Part shown: piece by piece, positions 44,135 to 60,254 of the stretch | Position numbering within the stretch: the first letter of the stretch is position 1 | How the letters are laid out: each line of letters begins with the position of its first letter | From: Microbacterium sp. RURRCA19A | GTDB lineage: Bacteria > Actinomycetota > Actinomycetes > Actinomycetales > Microbacteriaceae | Assembly: GCF_900156455.1 (NCBI RefSeq) | Contig: NZ_FTNQ01000001.1 | Coordinates: forward strand, 806,001 to 870,000 | Direction of reading: 5' to 3' | Length of the DNA: 64,000 bases | Notes under the pieces: model-generated | What the model was told of the DNA's origin: nothing | What the model saw: the letters and a program-made list of their open reading frames with translations, nothing else | Databases searched by the model: none | Translations under genes and position numbers: made by a program

Positions 44135-45020
44135 GGGCGACCAGCTCCCGCGCCAACCGCATGTAGGCCTGCGCGGCGGCGTGCTCGGGCGCGAACTCCG
44201 TGATCGGCATGCCCGAGACCGAGGCATCCGGGAACTTCACCGTGCGCCCGATGACCGTCTCGAGGACGTCGTCGCCGAACGCCTCGACGACCCGCTCGAG
44301 GACCTCGCGCGAGTGCAGGGTGCGCGGGTCGTACATCGTGGCCAGGACACCGTCGAGTTCGATCGCAGGGTTGAGCCGGTCGCGCACCTTGTCGATCGTC
44401 TCGACCAGCAGCGCGACGCCACGCAGGGCGAAGAACTCGCACTCGAGCGGGATCAGCACGCCGTGGGCCGCCGTCAGGGCGTTGACGGTCAGCAACCCCA
44501 GCGAGGGCTGGCAGTCGATGAGCACGACGTCGTAGTCGGCGGCGACCTTGCGGAGCACCCGGGCGAGGATCGTCTCCCGCGCGACCTCGTTGACGAGGTG
44601 CACTTCGGCCGCAGACAGATCGATGTTGGCAGGGATCAGGTCGAGGCCCTCGACCCGGGTGTGCACGATGGCCTCGCGCGGGTCGCGCTTGGTGTCGAGC
44701 AGCAGGTCGTAGATCGTGGGCACGTCGTGCGTCTGGATGCCGAGACCCGCCGACAGCGCACCCTGCGGGTCGAAGTCGATCGCGAGGACGCGGCGGCCGT
44801 AGCCCGCGAGAGAGGCGGCGAGGTTGATGGTCGTCGTCGTCTTGCCGACGCCGCCCTTCTGGTTGCAGAGGGCGATAATGCGTGCGGGACCGTGGCTGGC
44901 GAGAGCGGGCGGGGTGGGGAATCCCTGGTACGGCCGTCCGGTGGGGCCGAGGATGACCTCGTCCGCGCTCTTCGCCGTCCCCTTCGTGCTCGCCGACACC
45001 GAGTCTCCCGCCTTCGTCAT
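44118..45020 (-). CDS. ParA/Soj-family chromosome-partitioning ATPase
   Basis: 300 residues. The deviant Walker A motif KGGVGKTTT lies at 55-63 (Lys55 and Lys60), Walker A' at VLAIDFDPQG, and Walker B at DVVLIDCQPSLG. A 45-residue flexible N-terminus precedes the fold. No parB is adjacent, unlike the canonical parAB locus near the origin. ParA homologues beside scpAB are a known actinobacterial arrangement (for example Rv1708 in mycobacteria) and may aid Smc-ScpAB rather than ParB. TAGACT lies 10 nt before the ATG. Confidence 0.92.
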   Translation of the reverse strand: MTKAGDSVSASTKGTAKSADEVILGPTGRPYQGFPTPPALASHGPARIIALCNQKGGVGKTTTTINLAASLAGYGRRVLAIDFDPQGALSAGLGIQTHDVPTIYDLLLDTKRDPREAIVHTRVEGLDLIPANIDLSAAEVHLVNEVARETILARVLRKVAADYDVVLIDCQPSLGLLTVNALTAAHGVLIPLECEFFALRGVALLVETIDKVRDRLNPAIELDGVLATMYDPRTLHSREVLERVVEAFGDDVLETVIGRTVKFPDASVSGMPITEFAPEHAAAQAYMRLARELVARGAVA

Positions 45021-45067
45021 AACGGTGTCGAGTCTACTCGCCAGCCCACCGCCCGCCGGGAGACCAC

Positions 45068-45107
45068 GCGGTGAGCACCGCCGTTCCGGGCCGCCGATGC
45101 TCACCGC
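45068..45107 (-). terminator. Hairpin at the xerD 3' end
   Basis: GCGGTGAGCA (45068-45077) and TGCTCACCGC (45098-45107) form a perfect 10-bp stem around a 20-bp GC-rich loop. The right arm overlaps the xerD stop codon region, and parA starts 48 bp beyond. It may terminate or attenuate transcription between xerD and parA. Confidence 0.55.
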
Positions 45108-46030
45108 GCCCGCGGGTGGGCCGTCGCGTAGACGTCGCGGAGGGCGTCGACCGAGACGTGCGTGTAGATCTGCGTCGTGGCGACGGAGGCGTGCCCGAGG
45201 AGTTCCTGCACCACGCGCACGTCGGCGCCGCCCTGCAGCAGATGCGTCGCGAACGAGTGACGGAGGGTGTGAGGCGAGACGTGCGCGGTGAGCCCCGCCC
45301 GCTCGGCGGCGGCCTGGATGATGAGCCACGCACTCTGTCGCGACAGCGGCGCCCCGCGGACCCCGAGGAACAGCCGCGGAGTGGCCCGTGCCTTCGCGGC
45401 CCACGCGGGCCGGACCCGCGTGAGGTAGGCCTCCACGGCAGCGCGGGCGTAGGAGCCGACCGGGACGATCCGCTCCTTCGCGCCCTTGCCGCGCACGCGG
45501 AGCACGTCGCCGTGCGCGGTGTCGTCCACGTCGAGCTGCACGATCTCCGACACGCGCGCGCCCGTGGCGTACAACAGCTCGAGCAGAGCACGGTCGCGGA
45601 CGGCCGACGGATCCGCCGCGGTCGCGTCCGCCGACCCCGGCGCGGGTCCCGCGGCATCCAGCAACTGCTCGACGTGCGCGATCGACAGCGCCTTGGGCAG
45701 CCGACGCGGGGCCTTCGGAGGGCGGAGCCTTCCGCTCGGATCGTCTTCCGCACGCCCCTCACGCACGAGGAAGCGATGCAGACCCCGCACCGACGACTGC
45801 AGCCGGGCGAGGGACGAGGCCGCGGGCGGCGGTTCCGTCGACGCCCGTTCGGCCGCGAACTCGGCGACCATCGCCGGGGTCACGGCATCCGTGTCGCCGA
45901 CGCCCCGCGCCACCAGCCATGTCGTGTAGACCGCCAGGTCGCGGCGGTACGCGGCGACGGTGTGGTCCGACAGTCCTCGTTCGAGCGCGACGTGCCGCAG
46001 GTACGTCTGGACGGCGCGCTCGAGCTTCAC
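45101..46030 (-). CDS. xerD: Site-specific tyrosine recombinase XerD
   Basis: 309 residues from GTG. The N-terminal SAM-like core-binding domain covers about 1-90 ([19 protein letters not shown]). The catalytic domain has the family residues Arg159 (ATGARVSE), a Lys in GKGAKER, His254 and Arg257 (SPHTLRHSF), His280 (LGHASV) and nucleophile Tyr289 (QIYTHV). XerD with XerC resolves chromosome dimers at dif. Position next to parA-scpAB and the conserved sequence favour XerD over a phage integrase. It begins 1 bp after the Nudix stop. Confidence 0.93.
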   Translation of the reverse strand: MKLERAVQTYLRHVALERGLSDHTVAAYRRDLAVYTTWLVARGVGDTDAVTPAMVAEFAAERASTEPPPAASSLARLQSSVRGLHRFLVREGRAEDDPSGRLRPPKAPRRLPKALSIAHVEQLLDAAGPAPGSADATAADPSAVRDRALLELLYATGARVSEIVQLDVDDTAHGDVLRVRGKGAKERIVPVGSYARAAVEAYLTRVRPAWAAKARATPRLFLGVRGAPLSRQSAWLIIQAAAERAGLTAHVSPHTLRHSFATHLLQGGADVRVVQELLGHASVATTQIYTHVSVDALRDVYATAHPRAR

Positions 46031-46031
46031 G

Positions 46032-46610
46032 TCACGCCGACGCGGCCTCGCGACGCAGCACCTCGGCGGCGGCGAGCACGCCGGTCGCCAGGATGCCATT
46101 GCGCAGACGCCCCGCGAGGACGCCCTCGATCACGTCGGCCAACGGCACCCGCTCGACGCGCATGTCGGACTCCTCGTGTTCGCGCTCGTAGTCGGTGACG
46201 ACGTCGGAGAGTCCGCGGGCGAGGAAAAGGTGCACGACCTCGTCGTTGCCGCCGGGCGTCGTGTGCACCGACACGAGGTGCTGCCAGCGCTCCGCGGCCA
46301 GATCGACCTCTTCGGTCAGCTCGCGCTTCGCGGTCTCGAGGGGCGGCTCTCCCGCCACGTCGAGGAGTCCGGCCGGGATCTCCCAGTCGCGCTCCTTGAT
46401 CGGCTGCCGGTACTGCTGGATGAGCACCACGCGACCGTCGTCGTCCAGCGCGACCACGGCAGCGGCACCGGGGTGCTCGACGTACTGGCGGGTCATCTCC
46501 GTGTCGCCGTACTTGACCGTGTCGGATCGGAGATCCCACACCGCGCCCTGGAACACGAGGTCGCTGGCGACGACCTCCAGGTCGACGGGCTCGTCGCGCA
46601 GCGACTCCAT
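46032..46610 (-). CDS. Nudix hydrolase, ADP-ribose pyrophosphatase-like
   Basis: 192 residues. The Nudix box is [20 protein letters not shown] followed by TEEVDL; the final Gly of the canonical box is Asp here, as in some actinobacterial ADP-ribose pyrophosphatases. The flanking [21 protein letters not shown] is the typical ADPRase lead-in. It cleaves ADP-ribose to AMP and ribose 5-phosphate. It is 1 bp from both pyrG and xerD, so the three form one transcript; the pairing with pyrG is conserved in actinobacteria. Confidence 0.9.
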   Translation of the reverse strand: MESLRDEPVDLEVVASDLVFQGAVWDLRSDTVKYGDTEMTRQYVEHPGAAAVVALDDDGRVVLIQQYRQPIKERDWEIPAGLLDVAGEPPLETAKRELTEEVDLAAERWQHLVSVHTTPGGNDEVVHLFLARGLSDVVTDYEREHEESDMRVERVPLADVIEGVLAGRLRNGILATGVLAAAEVLRREAASA

Positions 46611-46611
46611 G

Positions 46612-48453
<1,842 letters not shown>

Positions 48454-50154
48454 TCAACCCACGGCGCGGCCGGTCTCCAAGAGCTCGCGCGCGTGGGTGA
48501 GCGCGGCGTCGGAGTCGCTGAGACCCGAGAGCAGGCGGGCCATCTCGGCCTCGCGTTCGGCGCCTTCCAGACGACGGACGCTGGATGCCGTGACCGCGCC
48601 GTCGTTGCCCTTGACGACGGTGAGGTGGTTGCCGGCGAAAGCCGCGACCTGCGCGAGGTGCGTCACCGCGATGACCTGCGACGACTCCGCGAGTCGGGCG
48701 AGTCGTCGTCCCACCTCGATCGCGGCGGCGCCGCCGATTCCGGCATCCACCTCGTCGAATACGAACGTGGGCACCGGGTCGACCCCCGCGATGACCACCT
48801 CGATCGCAAGCATCACCCGGCTCAGCTCGCCGCCGGACGCGCCCCGGGAGACGGGGCGCGGGTCGGCGCCGGGGTGCGGGGCCAGCAGGATCGCCACGTC
48901 GTCGCGACCGTGCGCTCCGGGCGTCGACGACGGCGCGACCTCGACGGTCAGCTTTGCGTCGGGCAGCGCGAGGGCCTGCAGCTCCTCGGTAACGGCGGCG
49001 CCGAGCCGAGCCGCGGCCTCCGATCGCGCCGCGGTGAGCGCGTCGGCCGCGGCGTCGAGGACTGCGGCGGCCGCATCGCGCAGCGCACCCAGGCGCTCGA
49101 CGCGATCGCCGTCGTCGTCGAGTTCGAGCAGTCGGGCGGATCCCGTCTCCAACAGCGCGATCGCGGCATCCACCGAGCCGTGGACGCGGGCGAGCGCCGC
49201 CAGGACGCCGCGCCGCTCGTCGACCGCGGCGAGTTCGTGCGGCCCGGACTCGTCGAGGTCGGCGAGATAGCCGGACAGGGCGACGGCGGCATCCGCGGCG
49301 CGGTACCCCAGATCGGCAACCTGCTCGCCGATCGCCGCGAGGGCCGCATCGCTGGCGGACACGCGTTCCAGCGCCCGCCGCGCTTCGGCGAGCAGCGTCA
49401 CCACGTCGGGGCCGTCGTCATCGCCGGAGAGAACCGCGTGGGCACTCACCGCGGCGATGCGCAGCTCCTCCGCGTTCGCGAGTCGTTCCGCGCGACGCGC
49501 GAGCTCCTCCTCTTCGCCCGCGATCGGTGCGGCCGCTTCGATCTCGGCGATCGCCGCGCGCAGTTCCTCGGCCTCGCGGGCGCGCCCGTCGCGGTCCGCC
49601 GTCAGCGTCGTCAGTTCGGCGTCCAGTTCGCGCCAGGTGTCCCACGCGGTCCGGTACGCGGTACGTGCCGCGGTGACCGGTTCTCCGCCGAAGCGATCGA
49701 GCGCTTCGCGCTGAGCGGATGCCGAGCGCAACCGCAGCTGATCGGACTGTCCGTGGACCACGACGAGGTCGTCCGCGAGGTCGGCGAGCACGCCCGCCGG
49801 CGCGGTCCGTCCGCCCACGGTGGCCCGACCGCGACCCTCGCTCGAGACGGTGCGCCCGAGGTACAACTCCGCGGCGCCGTCGCCGAGCGGTTCGACGTCT
49901 CCCCCGGCTTCGCGCACGCGCGCGGCGACGGGGCCGTCCTCCGGAACGACCCACACCCCCTCGACCGCCGCCTGCGACGCGCCGGAACGCACCGCACCGG
50001 AATCGGCGCGCTGGCCGAGCAGCAGCCCGAGACCGGTGACGACCATGGTCTTGCCCGCGCCGGTCTCCCCGGTGATGGCGGTGAATCCGCGTCCGATCGG
50101 CAGCGTCGCGTCGGCGATCACGCCGAGGTCGCGCAGCCGCATCTCCTCGATCAC
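48454..50154 (-). CDS. recN: DNA repair protein RecN
   Basis: 566 residues from a GTG overlapping the nadK stop (GTGA). Walker A GETGAGKT at 29-36; a long Glu/Arg/Ala coiled-coil arm in the middle (about 150-370); signature RGASGGELSRVMLAIE, then Walker B TFVFDEVDAGIGG and VTHLAQVAAFA near the C-terminus. RecN is an SMC-like protein that acts early in double-strand break repair. The order tlyA-nadK-recN is typical of actinobacteria and Firmicutes. Confidence 0.96.
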   Translation of the reverse strand: MIEEMRLRDLGVIADATLPIGRGFTAITGETGAGKTMVVTGLGLLLGQRADSGAVRSGASQAAVEGVWVVPEDGPVAARVREAGGDVEPLGDGAAELYLGRTVSSEGRGRATVGGRTAPAGVLADLADDLVVVHGQSDQLRLRSASAQREALDRFGGEPVTAARTAYRTAWDTWRELDAELTTLTADRDGRAREAEELRAAIAEIEAAAPIAGEEEELARRAERLANAEELRIAAVSAHAVLSGDDDGPDVVTLLAEARRALERVSASDAALAAIGEQVADLGYRAADAAVALSGYLADLDESGPHELAAVDERRGVLAALARVHGSVDAAIALLETGSARLLELDDDGDRVERLGALRDAAAAVLDAAADALTAARSEAAARLGAAVTEELQALALPDAKLTVEVAPSSTPGAHGRDDVAILLAPHPGADPRPVSRGASGGELSRVMLAIEVVIAGVDPVPTFVFDEVDAGIGGAAAIEVGRRLARLAESSQVIAVTHLAQVAAFAGNHLTVVKGNDGAVTASSVRRLEGAEREAEMARLLSGLSDSDAALTHARELLETGRAVG

Positions 50155-51071
50155 GGCATGCCTCCCAGCGCGCCCCGCCAGCCCGTCACGGGCAGCCGGA
50201 ACTTCCGTACGAGACGGTCGGTGAACGCGGCGGGGTGCAGGCGCGCGAGGCGCACGGGCCGCGACGAACGGCGGGCGACGACGCGGGCCCCCGGCGGCAG
50301 TTCGTGCGAGCGCCGTCCGTCGCACCACAGGATGCCGCTCCCGCTGGTGCGCTCGAGGACCTCCACCGCGACGGTGGCATCCGGGCTCACGACGAGCGGC
50401 CGGGCAAAGAGCGCGTGGGCGGAGAGAGGCACCACCGCGATGGCCTCGACGGTGGGCCAGATGACGGGTCCACCGGCGGAGAAGTTGTAGGCGGTCGACC
50501 CGGTCGGGGTCGCCATGACGACGCCGTCGCATCCGAACGACGACAGCGGCCGACCGTCGACCTCCATGACCACCTCGAGCATGCGCTCGCGACTCGCCTT
50601 CTCGACCGTGGCCTCGTTCAGAGCCCAGGTCTCGAAGATGACGCGGTCGTCGGAGTCCAGGACCTTCACCGCGAGGGCCAGGCGTTCCTCGACGCGGTAG
50701 TCACGGGCGATGACGCGCCGCACGGCGTCGTCCATGTCGTCGCGCTCGATCTCGGCGAGGAAGCCGACGTGTCCCATGTTGATGCCGAGGATCGGCGCGG
50801 TGCCGCCGCGCACCGTCTCGGCGGCGCGCAGGATGGTTCCGTCGCCCCCGAGGACGATCGCGAGTTCGAGGTCTTCCACTCCGGCGTCGACGCCGAGCGT
50901 CTCCACCCCGTCGAGGGGCAGCCGTTCGGCGAGCTCGGGACGGTCCTCGGCCGACACGACGGGCACCGCGCCGGCCGCGCGCACGGCGGTCAGGACGCGA
51001 TGCGCGGCCTCGACGGTGTCGTCGCGTCGCGCGTGGACGACGAGCAGGATTCGGCGTTCGCTGGGGGTCAT
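50151..51071 (-). CDS. nadK: NAD kinase
   Basis: 306 residues. The family's GGDGT motif is at 75-79, the substrate region NMGHVGFLAE follows, then LNEATVEKASRERML, in parts, and TPTGSTAYNFSAGGPV. It phosphorylates NAD to NADP. It overlaps tlyA and recN by 4 nt each, so the three are coupled. A slightly long C-terminus (LHPAAFTDRLVRKFRL) is normal for actinobacterial enzymes. Confidence 0.97.
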   Translation of the reverse strand: MTPSERRILLVVHARRDDTVEAAHRVLTAVRAAGAVPVVSAEDRPELAERLPLDGVETLGVDAGVEDLELAIVLGGDGTILRAAETVRGGTAPILGINMGHVGFLAEIERDDMDDAVRRVIARDYRVEERLALAVKVLDSDDRVIFETWALNEATVEKASRERMLEVVMEVDGRPLSSFGCDGVVMATPTGSTAYNFSAGGPVIWPTVEAIAVVPLSAHALFARPLVVSPDATVAVEVLERTSGSGILWCDGRRSHELPPGARVVARRSSRPVRLARLHPAAFTDRLVRKFRLPVTGWRGALGGMP

Positions 51072-51868
51072 CGGCTTCCGGTCAGTCGGGTCACGGTGCT
51101 CTCCCATTCTGAGGGGTCGGTGCCGCGGGCGTCCGAGAACCACGCCACGTACTCGTGGTTGCCGTGCGTGCCGACGATCGGCGAGGCGATGATCCCCGCG
51201 GTCCGCAGTCCCACGTCCCATGCCGCCCAGAGGACGCCGTGCACGGCGTCCGCGCGCAGCGCGGGATCGGTCACGAGACCGCCCTTCACCGCGGTACGGC
51301 CGACTTCGAACTGGGGCTTCACCAGCAGGACGATGTCGGCGCCGGGCGCCGCGGTGTCCGCCACGGCCGGCAGCACGTGCTGCAGAGAGATGAAGGAGAG
51401 GTCGCCCGAGACGATCGACGGACGCTTAGTCACCCCGGTCGCGCCGGCGAGGTTCTCGGCGGTCATGAACCGCACGTTATACCCCTCCACCGACACCACC
51501 CCGGCGTCGTCGGCGACGGCCGGGGACAACTGCCCGTGCCCCACGTCGACGGCCATCACCGGATTCGCGCCGCGCTCCCGCAGGACCTGGGTGAAACCTC
51601 CCGTGGAAGCACCGAGGTCGAGTGCGACGCGTCCGGACGGGTCGAGTCCGAAGGCGTCGAGGGCGGCCAGGAGCTTGTGGGCCCCACGGCTGACGTAGTG
51701 GTCGGCGACGGCCACCTCGATGCGCGCGTCGTCCTCCACGCGCACCGACGGCCTGACCACGCCGCGACCGTCCACGGTCACGAGACCGTCCGCGATCAGC
51801 TGCGCGGCATGTGTGCGCGAGCGCGCGAGACCGCGGGCGGCGAGCTCGACATCCAGACGCCCGCTCAT
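51068..51868 (-). CDS. tlyA: TlyA-type rRNA 2'-O-methyltransferase
   Basis: 266 residues. An S4 domain at about 2-60 (RLDVELAARGLARSRTHAA) leads to an FtsJ-like methyltransferase: SAM motif LDLGASTGGFTQVL, then AVDVGHGQL, SGDLSFISL and LVKPQFEVGR. TlyA methylates cytidine 2'-OH in 16S and 23S rRNA and in mycobacteria confers capreomycin sensitivity. The C-terminus ends in a short tail. It is coupled to nadK by a 4-nt overlap. Confidence 0.95.
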   Translation of the reverse strand: MSGRLDVELAARGLARSRTHAAQLIADGLVTVDGRGVVRPSVRVEDDARIEVAVADHYVSRGAHKLLAALDAFGLDPSGRVALDLGASTGGFTQVLRERGANPVMAVDVGHGQLSPAVADDAGVVSVEGYNVRFMTAENLAGATGVTKRPSIVSGDLSFISLQHVLPAVADTAAPGADIVLLVKPQFEVGRTAVKGGLVTDPALRADAVHGVLWAAWDVGLRTAGIIASPIVGTHGNHEYVAWFSDARGTDPSEWESTVTRLTGSR

Positions 51869-52026
51869 CCGTCGGAGGGCGCCACGGCCCCCGCCTCGAG
51901 CCGGCGCGAGAGTTCGTCGTGCAGCGCGGCATACGCGTCGGCGCGCGCGTCGAGCGGCTGTTCCTCGATGATGCGCAGACGATCGATCAGTTCGGCGCCG
52001 GCATCGGTCTGGCTGTCATCCGACAT
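51865..52026 (-). CDS. Small acidic helical protein (53 aa)
   Basis: 53 residues: DAGAELIDRLRIIEEQPLDAR, in parts, and YAALHDELSRRLEAG, two amphipathic helices. It overlaps the tlyA start by 4 nt, so it is translated with tlyA. TACGAT lies seven bases before the ATG at 52026 (leaderless); an ATG at 52035 is possible. Small proteins at this place, between the HAD phosphatase and tlyA, are common in actinobacteria. Function unknown. Confidence 0.75.
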   Translation of the reverse strand: MSDDSQTDAGAELIDRLRIIEEQPLDARADAYAALHDELSRRLEAGAVAPSDG

Positions 52027-52045
52027 GGATGCCATCGTATCGGCG

Positions 52046-53083
52046 TCACCGCACGCGGAACGGGTCTGCGTACAACTGCTCGGGGACGCGGAATCCGAAG
52101 ATCGCCCGACCCGAGTTCCAGATGGCGGCTGCACCCGCCCGCAGGAGGTCGATCTGCCGTCCTCCGTCGGACACGACGCGCAGGTCGACGCCGTCGATCT
52201 CGACGACGGCATCACCGACGCGGGTCCGCTCGCCCTTCACGATGGTGGCCGGGTACGGTTCGAACAGCTGCCGCAGGTCCTCGACGATGTAGTCGGGTCG
52301 CTGATTCGGCGCTGCGGCGAGCAGCTGCTTCGGCCGGTCGATTCCGGTCAGAACGTGCACCGAGGTCATCCCCGCCGCGCGCGCACCCTGAACGTCGGTG
52401 TCGAGTCGGTCGCCGATGAACAGCGGCGACCGCGCACCAGTACGGGCGACCGCGACGTCGAAGATCGCCCGTTCCGGTTTGCCGGCCACCGTCGCCAGAC
52501 GACCGACGGCCGTGTGCACGGCGGAGACCAGCGTGCCGTTTCCCGGAGCGATCCCGCGCGCCTGCGGGATCGTCCAGTCGGTGTTCGTGGCGATCCAGGG
52601 GATTCCGCCTTCTTCGATCGGAGTGGCGAGGGCGTACGCCGCCTCCGCGAGTTGCTTCCACCCGACCTCCGGGGCGAACCCCTGGACGACCGCGGCGGGC
52701 GCGTCGTCCGCGCTCCGCGTGACGACGAATCCCGCCTTCTCGACCTCGACGACGAGGCCCTCTCCCCCGACGACCAGCAGAGTGGATCCCGCGGGCACGA
52801 GCTCCACCAGGAGGCGCATCGCCGCCTGGGGACTCGTCACGACGTCCTCGGGCGCGACGCGCAGGCCCAGCGACGTCAGGTGTTCGGCGACGGAGGCGTC
52901 CGTCCGCGACGCGTTGTTCGTGATGAAGCCGAGACGGCGGCCCTCGTCGGCGGCCCGGTTGAGGCTGTCCACCGCGTGGGGAAGCGCACCCGGACCGGCG
53001 TACACCACACCATCCAGGTCGGCGAGGATGACATCGACGCCCTCGAGCGGTGTGGGCTCCGCCTTGCTCCGTCCGAAGATCAT
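52046..53083 (-). CDS. HAD-IIA hydrolase, NagD/phosphatase-like
   Basis: 345 residues. Nucleophile and acid Asp22/Asp24 in ADLDGVVY, then FITNNASRT (motif II), VAGKPERAIFD (motif III Lys) and FIGDRLDTDVQGARAAG (motif IV). The C2a cap lies between. It dephosphorylates a small phosphoester, possibly p-nitrophenyl- or glycerol-phosphate-like. The C-terminal 90 residues (about 255-345) extend past the family core. It overlaps the Arg/Gly-rich protein by 4 nt. Confidence 0.9.
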   Translation of the reverse strand: MIFGRSKAEPTPLEGVDVILADLDGVVYAGPGALPHAVDSLNRAADEGRRLGFITNNASRTDASVAEHLTSLGLRVAPEDVVTSPQAAMRLLVELVPAGSTLLVVGGEGLVVEVEKAGFVVTRSADDAPAAVVQGFAPEVGWKQLAEAAYALATPIEEGGIPWIATNTDWTIPQARGIAPGNGTLVSAVHTAVGRLATVAGKPERAIFDVAVARTGARSPLFIGDRLDTDVQGARAAGMTSVHVLTGIDRPKQLLAAAPNQRPDYIVEDLRQLFEPYPATIVKGERTRVGDAVVEIDGVDLRVVSDGGRQIDLLRAGAAAIWNSGRAIFGFRVPEQLYADPFRVR

Positions 53084-54567
53084 CGCTTCTCGCCCTCGGC
53101 TTCGTCCTCACCCTCGTCGGCATCCTGTACGGGAATGACCCCGGATGCCACGTCCACCCCACCGTCATCGTCGATGAGATCGATCTCCTCGACCACGATC
53201 ACCTCGCGGTCCGCGACACCGGCGGCGGCATCGAGTGCGTCCGCCGCGATCTCCGCACGGTGGAACCATTCGGCGGCCTCATCGTCGCGTCCGAGCTCCT
53301 CGAGCACCGCGGCACGCGCCGCGAAGAGTGCGGGGCTCCACTCGAAAGCACGATCCGGATCGGCTTCGGGGATGTCGAGCTCCTGCAGAGCCCGCTCCGG
53401 CTCGCCGAGATCCAGACGAGCACCGGACATCGCGATCGCCAACTGCGCCCGCACGGCAGTGGGGAGGGTCGAGCGGTCGACGGATCGTCCCTCTTCGAGG
53501 GCCCGATCGGGACGCCCGACCCCGCGCTCGCTGTCGACGATCAGGGGCAGCTGTTCGTCCGATCCGGAGATCCGACGGTGAGTCCGCAGTTCGCGCAGCG
53601 CGAGAGCGAAGTCGCCGATGGCGTAGGCCGTGATCGCCACCGTCTCCCGCACGATCGCGATACGCCCGGCGCTGCGCGATGCAGCCAGCGCGTGCTGATG
53701 CGCGAGCGCAGGGTCGTCATCGATCAGACGGGATGCCATCACGAGATGGCGAGCGACGTTCTCCGCATTGTCCTTGCTGAGCGTCTTGAGCTCGTTACGA
53801 GCCGCTCCCGGCAGGTCACGCGCGGTGACCTCCTCGGGGATCGCGGGGCCCCGCTCACGCTGATCCTGGGGAGGGCGCGTGGCGCGGCCGTCCGTGCGAT
53901 CGAAACGGCGCGGTGCACCGGCACCCTGTCGACGGTCTCCGGACGGCCGGCGATCGCCGCCCTCACCACGCGGACGGTAAGGACGTGAATCCTGACCGTC
54001 AGAACGCGGACGGTAGGGACGCGAATCACCACCCTCGGAACGCGGACGGTAGGGACGTGCATCGCCATCGCGACGCGGGCGATCAGCCGAGCCGCCTTCA
54101 CGTCGGAAGGGACGTGCATCGCCATCGCGACGCGGGCGATCAGCCGAACCGCCTTCACGTCGGAAAGGCCGTGCATCGCCATCACGACGCGGACGATCAG
54201 CCGAGCCGCCTTCACGTCGGAAAGGCCGCGCATCGCCATCGCGACGCGGGCGATCGAAACCTCCGGCATTCGCCGAGCGTCCCTGACCGTCATGGCGGGG
54301 ACGTCCGTCGCTCCCCGACGATCGCGGTGCGCCGGCACCGTCGCGACGCGGGCGATACGTGTCGTCGCCCGAACGCCGGGGGGCGCCGTCGCCGCCGTCA
54401 CGACGAGGACGTGCGGGGCGATCATCGTCCCGACGGAACGGCCGGGCGGAGGAATCACGGGCAGGACGGCCACGATCCGAGCCGCCGCCCGAAGAGGATC
54501 GGGGCCGGGATCGGTCGTCGGAGCGACCTCCGTTGACGTTACGCTCGTTGGCGTCGTCGTTCGACAT
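53080..54567 (-). CDS. Arg/Gly-rich, repeat-bearing protein with TPR-like C-terminus
   Basis: 495 residues. The first 230 are disordered and Arg/Asp/Gly/Ser-rich, including three near-exact 19-residue repeats (RPRRDGDARPFRREGGSAD, residues 106-162) and three 12-residue repeats of RPYRPRxEGGDS type (171-206). The remaining part (about 245-450) is helical and TPR-like, with ARHLVMASRLIDDDPALAH and RAAVLEELGRDDEAAEWFHRA, and ends in an acidic tail. I cannot name the function. The basic RG-type tail suggests RNA or nucleic-acid binding. GGAGAGG precedes the ATG. It is the first gene after the rRNA operon, and is followed by the HAD gene with a 4-nt overlap. Confidence 0.8.
   Translation of the reverse strand: MSNDDANERNVNGGRSDDRSRPRSSSGGGSDRGRPARDSSARPFRRDDDRPARPRRDGGDGAPRRSGDDTYRPRRDGAGAPRSSGSDGRPRHDGQGRSANAGGFDRPRRDGDARPFRREGGSADRPRRDGDARPFRREGGSADRPRRDGDARPFRREGGSADRPRRDGDARPYRPRSEGGDSRPYRPRSDGQDSRPYRPRGEGGDRRPSGDRRQGAGAPRRFDRTDGRATRPPQDQRERGPAIPEEVTARDLPGAARNELKTLSKDNAENVARHLVMASRLIDDDPALAHQHALAASRSAGRIAIVRETVAITAYAIGDFALALRELRTHRRISGSDEQLPLIVDSERGVGRPDRALEEGRSVDRSTLPTAVRAQLAIAMSGARLDLGEPERALQELDIPEADPDRAFEWSPALFAARAAVLEELGRDDEAAEWFHRAEIAADALDAAAGVADREVIVVEEIDLIDDDGGVDVASGVIPVQDADEGEDEAEGEKR
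53950..54252. repeat. In-frame coding tandem repeats (3 x 57 bp and 3 x 36 bp)
   Basis: Three 57-bp units (54082-54252) encode the 19-residue repeats and three 36-bp units (53950-54057) encode the 12-residue repeats of the Arg/Gly-rich protein. The DNA copies differ by a few bases. Unit lengths are multiples of three, so copy-number change would keep the frame. Confidence 0.8.
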
Positions 54568-54602
54568 GACGATCCTCTCCCCGGAATTGTGTCCGTATAT
54601 GC

Positions 54603-54634
54603 GAAATGGCCACCCAGCGTTGGGTGGCCATTTC
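54603..54634 (-). terminator. rRNA operon terminator
   Basis: A perfect 14-bp stem GAAATGGCCACCCA / TGGGTGGCCATTTC with a 4-base loop lies about 14 bp beyond the 5S gene, followed by GCATAT on the minus strand. It sits between the 5S gene and the Arg/Gly-rich protein. Confidence 0.9.
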
Positions 54635-54647
54635 GTCTTAGAAGAAG

Positions 54648-54765
54648 TCCGGCGGTGTCCTACTCTCCCACAGGGTCCCCCCTGCAGTACCATCGGCGCT
54701 GAGAGGCTTAGCTTCCGGGTTCGGAATGTAACCGGGCGTTTCCCTCTCGCTATGGCCGCCGAAAC
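54648..54765 (-). rRNA. rrf: 5S ribosomal RNA
   Basis: The minus strand reads GTTTCGGCGGCCATAGCG, then GGGAAACGCCCGGTTACATT, CCGAACCCGGAAGCTAAG and finally ACACCGCCGGAC, the actinobacterial 5S pattern; the ends pair. Boundaries may be off by a few bases. Confidence 0.95.
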
Positions 54766-54871
54766 ACTATTGATGTTTCAAAAACCAACAACGATCATGT
54801 CATTGTTGCGTTCCCGACCGTACATCGAGAACCACTCAGTGGACGCAAGCACCAAAAACGGTGTGTTATCA

Positions 54872-59919
<5,048 letters not shown>

Positions 59920-60101
59920 AGAAAAATGCCCACCCAACCGGAATAAAGTCGGGACAAGCGAGTTCAATCTGACCAAACAGGAAGTCAAAACTGACTATCC
60001 AGATGCCAACCCCCGAAAGAGTTGGACTTTGATCCAAAGGAATTTCTCGCAATCCGAAAAACGGACCGACGAGGAATAAATTGGCATTTGACAAGTGCAC
60101 G

Positions 60102-60120
60102 CTGTTGAGTTCTCAAGGAA
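60102..60120 (-). promoter_or_regulatory. boxA antitermination element in the rRNA leader
   Basis: The minus strand reads TTCCTTGAGAACTCAACAG, a boxA match about 180 bases upstream of the 16S start. It should recruit NusB/NusG complexes to protect rRNA transcription from early termination. Confidence 0.7.
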
Positions 60121-60254
60121 CGGACGCACCCACAGAACCAGTCCCTAGACCGTAACCGTGAGGCAGTTCACTTCTATATGTGCCACCGCGCTACAAATCA
60201 CACGAGAATCCGAGGATTCGGTCATGGAAGACAAGCGCCGAGTGGCAGAATCCG

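Noticed and set aside
51155-53581. Plus-strand frame opposite tlyA and the HAD gene
   Set aside because: Composition is Arg/Asp/His-rich shadow sequence with no domain; the minus-strand genes explain the region.
53950-54252. Regular repeats considered as a CRISPR array
   Set aside because: Units are contiguous, in frame, encode protein repeats and have no unique spacers. No other CRISPR-like pattern was seen.
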